This document shows, in pieces, positions 59,632 through 64,000 of a stretch of 64,000 nt of DNA; position 1 is the first letter of the stretch, and each line of letters starts with the position of its first letter. This DNA comes from Flavobacteriales bacterium. GTDB lineage: Bacteria; Bacteroidota; Bacteroidia; Flavobacteriales_F; PHOS-HE28. The notes under the pieces were generated by a model, which did no database searches, was not told the origin of the DNA, and worked only from the letters and a program-made list of their open reading frames with translations. Made by a program: the position numbers and the translations under genes. The stretch lies in NCBI GenBank assembly GCA_016700415.1, contig CP065018.1:3106001-3170000 (forward strand), read 5' to 3'.

Positions 59632-61731
59632 TCAGTATGCAAGTAGTTCACTGAGAACTTCGCCGACTTTTTCCGCGTTCGGGATCATCTCAGCCTCCAG
59701 CGTGCTGTTCAATGGGATGGCCGGCATGTCCGCTGAGCCGATGAAGCGCACCGGGGCATCTAACTGTTCGAAACATTCCGCCGTGATCTTCCCGGCCAAC
59801 GCCTGCGCGAAGGAGTTGGTGATGGATTCCTCGGTCACTACGAGGCAGCGGCCATGGCTGCGCGCGGCTTCCATCACGGCCTCTTCGTCCAGTGGCACCA
59901 AGGTCCGCAGGTCGATGATGGTGACGCGCCCGGGAAATTCCTTGGCGGCGGTCTTCGACCAGTACACGCCCATGCCATATGTGATCACCGCCACGGCTTC
60001 CCCATTGGCGATACGTTCCGTTTCGGCCTCTTGCACCACGCGCGCTTTGCCGAAGGGGATGACGTAATCCGCAGAAGGCTCGATGGTCTTGGCCCCCTCG
60101 GTGCCGGGGAGCTTGCTCCAATAGAGGCCTTTGTGTTCGAGCATCACCACGGGGTTGGGGTCGTGATATGCGGCCTTTAACAACCCCTTCATGTCCGCGC
60201 CGTTGCTGGGATAAGCCACCTTGATGCCCTTGATGTTGCAGAGCACGCTCTCCACGCTGCTGCTGTGGTAAGGCCCTCCGCTGCCGTAGGCGCCGATGGG
60301 CACGCGGATCACGGCGGAGACCGGCCACTTGCCGTTGGAGAGGTAACAACTTCGGGCCACTTCGGTGAAAAGCTGGTTCAGCCCCGGCCAGATGTAGTCG
60401 GCGAACTGCACCTCCACGATCGGCTTCAGGCCGACGGCGCTCATGCCCACGGTGCTTCCGATGATGAAGGCTTCCTGGATCGGTGTGTTGAAGACGCGGT
60501 GCTCCCCGAAATCGCGGCCCAATGTGGCGGCTTCGCGGAACACGCCACCTAAGCGGGCGCCCACGTCCTGCCCGTAAAGCAGGCAATGCGGGTCCTCTTT
60601 CATCAGCTCCCGCACGGCGAAGAGCGCACAGTCCACCATCAGCGTGGGTTCCTTGTCCTTCGGTGCGCGCGTGCCCTGTTCCTCGGTCACCGGGGTGGGA
60701 GCGAACATGTGCGTGTAGAGGTCCTCCCGCCGGGGGTCTTCCGCCTGCTTGGCCAGTTCAAAGTCGGCGACCACCGTGGCGATGGCTTTTTTCTCCAGCT
60801 CCTTCAGGCCTTGTTGTTGTATGCCGAGGTCCAGCAATTGCTGAAATAAGCGTGGCTGTGGATCGCGTTTGCGGTGCTCGGCGAGGTCCTTCTCGCTGCG
60901 GTAGAACTCCATGCGCACCCCGCTGGTGTGGTGGTTCAGCAGCGGCACCTTGGCATGGACCAGGAACGGGCGGCGCTCCTTCCGCACCGTGGCGATCACT
61001 TCGTTCAGGACCTTGTAGGAGGCGACGAAGTCCGTGCCGTCCACCTTGCGCACTTCCAGGCCGGGAAAGCCTTTGGCGTACTGGCCGGCATCACCGGCGC
61101 GGATCTCCGCCGCAGTGGCACTGATGTCCCATTCGTTGTCCTGCACCAAGTAGATGATCGGCAACTTCTTCAGCACGGCCATCTGGAAGGCCTCGCTCAC
61201 CTCGCCTTCCGTGATGGCCGCATCACCGATGGAACAGACCACCACCGGGTCTTCCCCGCCATGGTTCTCCGCGATGCCCAAGAGTTCCTTGTATTGCACA
61301 CCCATGGCCACGCCGGTGGTCGGGATGGCCTGCATGCCGGTGGCGCTGCTCTGGTGCGGGATCTTCGGCATGTCGTCCCGCCGCAGGCTCGGGTGGCAGT
61401 AGTAGGAGCGGCCCCCGCTGAAGGGGTCGTCGCGCTTGGCCATCAACTGCAGCATCAGCTCGTAAGGGCGCAGGCCGATGGCCAGTAGGATGCTGTCGTC
61501 GCGGTAGTACGGGGCCACGAAGTCCTGCGGTTTCAATTGCAGGCCAAGGGCGAGTTGGATCGCTTCATGTCCGCGTGAAGTGGCATGGACGTACTTGCCT
61601 GTGAACTTGAAGTTCTCCTCGTAGATGTCCGTCATCGCCTTCGCGGTACACATCAGCTCCCAGGCCTTCAGCAGGGTCTGCTGGCCGAGGGTCTTTTCCT
61701 CGTGTTCCGTCCGGGTGGTGGTCGCTGGCAT
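59632..61731 (-). CDS. 2-oxoacid dehydrogenase E1, fused alpha and beta subunits
   Basis: A thiamine-diphosphate enzyme of 699 aa uniting the E1 alpha (residues ~20-340) and beta (~365-690) chains of a branched-chain or pyruvate dehydrogenase complex. The alpha part has the TPP/Mg motif GDAAITEGEVSEAFQMA ... NEWDIS and the phosphorylation-loop-like HATSRGHEAIQLALG. The beta part has VGMSAVGLKPIVEVQFADY and the C-terminal TVGRVTIIDLRTL-like segment (here FPGRVTIIDLRTLVPLD). Such fusions are common in Bacteroidetes, usually annotated 2-oxoisovalerate dehydrogenase. No E2/E3 genes are adjacent. ATG 61731 is used; the ORF opens at TTG 61737. Confidence 0.92.
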   Translation of the reverse strand: MPATTTRTEHEEKTLGQQTLLKAWELMCTAKAMTDIYEENFKFTGKYVHATSRGHEAIQLALGLQLKPQDFVAPYYRDDSILLAIGLRPYELMLQLMAKRDDPFSGGRSYYCHPSLRRDDMPKIPHQSSATGMQAIPTTGVAMGVQYKELLGIAENHGGEDPVVVCSIGDAAITEGEVSEAFQMAVLKKLPIIYLVQDNEWDISATAAEIRAGDAGQYAKGFPGLEVRKVDGTDFVASYKVLNEVIATVRKERRPFLVHAKVPLLNHHTSGVRMEFYRSEKDLAEHRKRDPQPRLFQQLLDLGIQQQGLKELEKKAIATVVADFELAKQAEDPRREDLYTHMFAPTPVTEEQGTRAPKDKEPTLMVDCALFAVRELMKEDPHCLLYGQDVGARLGGVFREAATLGRDFGEHRVFNTPIQEAFIIGSTVGMSAVGLKPIVEVQFADYIWPGLNQLFTEVARSCYLSNGKWPVSAVIRVPIGAYGSGGPYHSSSVESVLCNIKGIKVAYPSNGADMKGLLKAAYHDPNPVVMLEHKGLYWSKLPGTEGAKTIEPSADYVIPFGKARVVQEAETERIANGEAVAVITYGMGVYWSKTAAKEFPGRVTIIDLRTLVPLDEEAVMEAARSHGRCLVVTEESITNSFAQALAGKITAECFEQLDAPVRFIGSADMPAIPLNSTLEAEMIPNAEKVGEVLSELLAY

Positions 61732-61843
61732 GGGCAATTCTACAGGGACGGCTAAATTACGGGTTGGGACAGTAGGGCGCCGGAGCGGCTTTTACTTTCA
61801 CCCCTTGGAACAGTGAACTAATTCCACCAAACAGATCAGTACC

Positions 61844-62647
61844 ATGGACCGTTCAGCACACGAGATCGATCACCGCATCATGGGTGATGACATCCAATGC
61901 GTGGAGATCACCTTAGACCCGCATGAGACGGTAGTGGCGGAGGCGGGCAGCCTGATGATGATGGACGACGGCATCGCCATGAGCACCATCTTCGGGGATG
62001 GGCGCGGACAGGCCCAAGGCCTGATGGACAAGATGCTCAGCGCGGGCAAGCGGGTGCTTACCGGGGAAAGTCTCTTCATGACCACCTACACCAACCAGAC
62101 CACCGGCAGGCGCACGGTCTGGTTCGCCGCCGCCTTCCCCGGCAAGATCCTCGCCCTGGACCTGCGCGAGTTCAACAACCAGCTCATCCTCCAGAAGAAC
62201 TCCTTCCTCTGCGCCGCGAAAGGGGTGAACATCGGCGTGGCCTTCAACAAGAAGATCGGCGTGGGGCTCTTCGGTGGTGAAGGCTTCATCATGCAGAAGT
62301 TGGAAGGCGACGGCATGGTGTACATCAACGCCGGCGGCATGCTCGTGCAGCGCGACCTGTTGCCGGGGGAAGTGATCAAAGTGGACACCGGCTGCTTGGT
62401 GGGCATGACCAAGGAGGTGGAATACGACATCGCTTACGTGGGCGGCATCCGCAACACATTGTTCGGCGGCGAGGGCCTTTTCTTGGCCACGTTGCGGGGT
62501 CCGGGGCACATCTGGACGCAGTCCCTTCCCTTCAGCAGGCTGGCGGACAACATCATCGCCTCCGCGCCGAAGCTCGGCGGAAAGCGGAAGGGCGAAGGAA
62601 GCATCCTGGGCGGCTTAGGTGACCTGTTGGACGGTGATAACCGATAG
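61844..62647 (+). CDS. TIGR00266/AIM24-family protein
   Basis: A 267-aa soluble protein of the AIM24/TIGR00266 family. The double-psi/beta-helix-like core has conserved stretches GDDIQCVEITLDPHETVVAE, GSLMMMDDGI and GEGLFLATLRGPGHIWTQSL. Family function is not firmly known. There is no signal peptide. It is divergent from the E1 gene, 112 nt apart, with a TACTTTCA element as a weak promoter candidate. A palindromic repeat follows its stop. Confidence 0.9.
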   Translation: MDRSAHEIDHRIMGDDIQCVEITLDPHETVVAEAGSLMMMDDGIAMSTIFGDGRGQAQGLMDKMLSAGKRVLTGESLFMTTYTNQTTGRRTVWFAAAFPGKILALDLREFNNQLILQKNSFLCAAKGVNIGVAFNKKIGVGLFGGEGFIMQKLEGDGMVYINAGGMLVQRDLLPGEVIKVDTGCLVGMTKEVEYDIAYVGGIRNTLFGGEGLFLATLRGPGHIWTQSLPFSRLADNIIASAPKLGGKRKGEGSILGGLGDLLDGDNR

Positions 62648-62658
62648 GGGCGGTCGGT

Positions 62659-62746
62659 CTCCCCTCCTTTTTTGGAAGGAGGGGATCGGGGGTGGTCCGC
62701 TCACTGAATGCACCACCCCTGCCCCTCCTTGAAGGAAGGAGGGGAG
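62659..62746. repeat. REP-like palindromic element (CCCCTCCTT...GGGGTGGT)
   Basis: The left half runs CTCCCCTCC through GGGGGTGGT (62659-62696). The right half runs ACCACCCCTGCCCCTCC to GGGGAG (62712-62746). They are inverted copies around a 15-nt spacer, and each half is itself palindromic (CCCCTCC...GGAGGGG). It lies between the AIM24-like and holin-family genes. Confidence 0.75.
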
Positions 62747-62826
62747 AACTTCAACCCTCTTTCAAAACATCATGACCGGAAGAGGCGATAGCCCTGGGAC
62801 TCGATTTCCACTTTACTACAGGCTGG

Positions 62827-63177
62827 TTACCGGCGTTCTTCCCCGCCGTCCAGCTTCAGCAGTGCGCTTTGCACGGCCCACATCACCACGCTGAAGGCGA
62901 GCGCCCACCAGAATCCGTTCACAGTAAAGCCCGGAACGATGCGTGCGGCAAGCATCACCATGGCGGCATTGATCACCAGTACAAAAAGGCCCAAGGTCAC
63001 CACCGTCACCGGCAGTGTGAGCAGCACGATGATCGGGCGTACCACGGCGTTCAGCACGCCCAGCACCACGGCCACGAGCAGGCTTGTCTTCAGGTCCACG
63101 GGATGCACGCCGGAAAGCAACAGGTCCGCTATCAGCACGGCGATGGTGGAGAGCAGGATGCGAATGATCAGCTTCAT
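62827..63177 (-). CDS. Phage-holin-family membrane protein (PF04020 type)
   Basis: A 116-aa inner-membrane protein with four hydrophobic segments (ILLSTIAVLIADLLL, LLVAVVLGVLNAVV, LFVLVINAAMVMLAARI, WWALAFSVVMWAVQSAL). The pattern VLGVLNAVVRPIIVLLTLPVTVVTLGL, in which PIIVLLTLP is diagnostic, matches the widespread bacterial phage_holin_4_2 family. Despite the name there is no sign of a prophage here. Function unknown. Confidence 0.88.
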   Translation of the reverse strand: MKLIIRILLSTIAVLIADLLLSGVHPVDLKTSLLVAVVLGVLNAVVRPIIVLLTLPVTVVTLGLFVLVINAAMVMLAARIVPGFTVNGFWWALAFSVVMWAVQSALLKLDGGEERR

Positions 63178-63218
63178 GGGCAGGGGGGTGGCGTCGAAAT
63201 TACACAGGATGCAAGGGT

Positions 63219-63304
63219 AGTCGGGAGTCTGTTAGTCGGGAGTCGGGAGTCTGGGCGTCGCCAATCACCGATCACTGATCACCAGCCACCGATCACTATT
63301 CACC
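63219..63304. repeat. Two adjacent heptanucleotide arrays (AGTCGGG and GATCACC types)
   Basis: AGTCGGG-type heptamers run from 63219 to 63254 and GATCACC/GATCACT-type from 63263 to 63304. The two are different sequences, not inverted copies. The second array supplies the stop codon and last residues of the S4-domain gene. Confidence 0.7.
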
Positions 63305-63664
63305 ACCTCCGTAGCGTTCCATGTCCCGTCGATCCCGTTTGGTGGGTCGACCTGTGCCCGGGTCACGGCTGGCGACACGCACCTTCCGTGCGATCTCCTG
63401 TTTCTCCAGGTCCTCCCACGGTGTTTTGTCTTCGATCAGTTCAGGGAGCAGCTTCGCCCCGACCCGTGAGGTGGGGATGGCCTTCACGTGCAACACGCGC
63501 CAGATCGGTACTTGCCGCACGGAGACCACATCGTTCTCCTTCACCTCTGCGCTGGCTTTGGCCTCCTTGTCGTTGAGCCGGACATGGCCGCGCTTGCATT
63601 CCTCGGCCGCCAAGCTGCGCGTCTTGCACAGGCGCACGCACCAGAGGAATTTATCGATGCGCAT
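63296..63664 (-). CDS. S4-domain RNA-binding protein, Hsp15-like
   Basis: A 122-aa protein with an N-terminal S4 domain (MRIDKFLWCVRLCKTRSLAA ... RGHVRLNDKEAKAS) and a basic C-terminal tail (TGRPTKRDRRDMERYGGGE). This matches Hsp15/HslR, which binds 50S subunits carrying nascent chains released from stalled ribosomes. The final GGGE and stop come from the edge of a heptamer array, so the extreme C-terminus may be recent. Confidence 0.9.
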   Translation of the reverse strand: MRIDKFLWCVRLCKTRSLAAEECKRGHVRLNDKEAKASAEVKENDVVSVRQVPIWRVLHVKAIPTSRVGAKLLPELIEDKTPWEDLEKQEIARKVRVASRDPGTGRPTKRDRRDMERYGGGE

Positions 63665-63671
63665 TTGGGGC

Positions 63672-63798
63672 GGTTGTCAGTTGTTCGTTGTCAGGGCCGG
63701 TGTCAAATCCTGAGCGCCCTCACTGTTCCGAAGGTACATGCAGCACCGGTTAGGAGGCGTGTTCACAGGCTACCGTCGTCGGACGCCTGACAACTAAC
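63672..63798. repeat. TTGTCAG arrays as an inverted pair
   Basis: The left arm is GTTGTCAGTTGTTCGTTGTC AGGG (63671-63694; broken for length). The right arm CGCCTGACAACTAACG lies at about 63784-63799. It has the same family and the same inner edge (ACGCCTGRCAAC) as the element at 51.5 kb. It fills the gap upstream of the S4-domain gene. Confidence 0.7.
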
Positions 63799-63835
63799 GA
63801 AGCGGGGTCCGATAACCATCGGACCCCGCTTCGTT
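63796..63835 (-). terminator. Long perfect hairpin downstream of tRNA-Arg
   Basis: An 18-bp perfect stem (AACGAAGCGGGGTCCGAT and its complement) with a 4-nt loop, starting 4 nt past the tRNA 3' end. A T-rich tail is weak, so it may act as a terminator or a 3' processing/stability structure. Confidence 0.7.
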
Positions 63836-63838
63836 CAG

Positions 63839-63912
63839 TGACCCCGGGAGGATTCGAACCTCCAACCAACAGAACCGGAATCTGTCATTCTATCCAATTG
63901 AACTACGGGGCC
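63839..63912 (-). tRNA. tRNA-Arg (CCG anticodon)
   Basis: A 74-nt cloverleaf on the minus strand. The acceptor strands are GGCCCCG and CGGGGTC (one G-U pair), the anticodon stem-loop ACAGA-TTCCGGT-TCTGT has anticodon CCG, and the T arm is GGAGGTTCGAATCCTCC. CCA is not encoded. Confidence 0.97.
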
Positions 63913-64000
63913 GGATATTCGCTCCAATTCCTTTTGGAGCGGGCGCGAAGGTAAGGGTGCCTCGAAGAACCTCGAACCGCGGGCACAAGCGCTTATCGTT

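Noticed and set aside
62827..63177. Prophage, suggested by the phage-holin family name
   Set aside because: PF04020-type proteins are widespread chromosomal membrane proteins and no phage genes are nearby.

Overview
The window is about 60% GC and comes from a bacterium of the phylum Bacteroidetes, most likely a Flavobacteriales-type environmental lineage. Evidence for this: promoters of the Bacteroidetes -7 type (TAnnTTTG), a type A type-IX-secretion (T9SS) C-terminal domain, a TonB-dependent receptor paired with a DUF4249 lipoprotein, a fused alpha/beta 2-oxoacid dehydrogenase, the long (484 aa) form of GAPDH, and no Shine-Dalgarno signals.

Layout. 1-1.1 kb: 3' part of der. 1.2-1.7 kb: a small toxin-antitoxin pair whose toxin is frameshifted. 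2.0-9.4 kb (minus strand): a reductive pyrimidine catabolism cluster (NCS1 transporter, dihydropyrimidinase, nitrilase/beta-ureidopropionase-like amidase, PreT, PreA), interrupted by a GxxExxY nuclease-like gene framed by inverted copies of a short array. 9.6-15 kb (plus): three periplasmic parvulin/SurA-like folding factors and a MoxR ATPase. 15-33 kb (plus): four large secreted proteins: a reprolysin-type metalloprotease, an FG-GAP/ASPIC protein, a giant adhesin-like protein with 249-bp and 111-bp coding repeats, and its shorter paralogue. Both adhesin genes are broken by frameshifts that look like repeat-assembly errors. 33-44 kb: housekeeping genes (GAPDH, RpoD-type sigma factor, Do-type protease, DapF, MltG, phosphohexomutase, DUF2279, Nudix, TonB-C, Smr). 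44.4-46.8 kb: RNase P RNA and an IS110-family element. 46.8-55.2 kb: DUF1287 protein, two secreted proteins, an acyltransferase, thioredoxin reductase, DUF4249 lipoprotein and TonB receptor. 55.2-56.7 kb: a LuxR-type response regulator, an ATPase-only kinase fragment and a 44-aa membrane peptide, with two matching palindromic operators. 56.8-64 kb: tRNA-Pro(GGG), M1 peptidase, esterase, 2-oxoacid dehydrogenase E1, AIM24-like protein, phage-holin-family membrane protein, S4 RNA-binding protein and tRNA-Arg(CCG).

Most notable signals. (1) Two near-identical palindromes each lie exactly 43 nt upstream of a GAYCTTTG -7-like box, one before the response regulator gene and one before the 44-aa membrane peptide, which suggests a small autoregulated circuit. 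(2) The GxxExxY gene, a PD-(D/E)XK-like nuclease, sits inside the pyrimidine operon between inverted CGCAGAT arrays. Related arrays without the gene recur between other genes, one as a MITE-like element with 29-bp inverted arms. This fits, but does not prove, an autonomous/non-autonomous mobile repeat system. (3) Many intergenic gaps carry heptanucleotide arrays, often as inverted pairs. (4) The IS110 leader can fold and is a bridge-RNA candidate. All calls come from reading the sequence alone; no database search was run.
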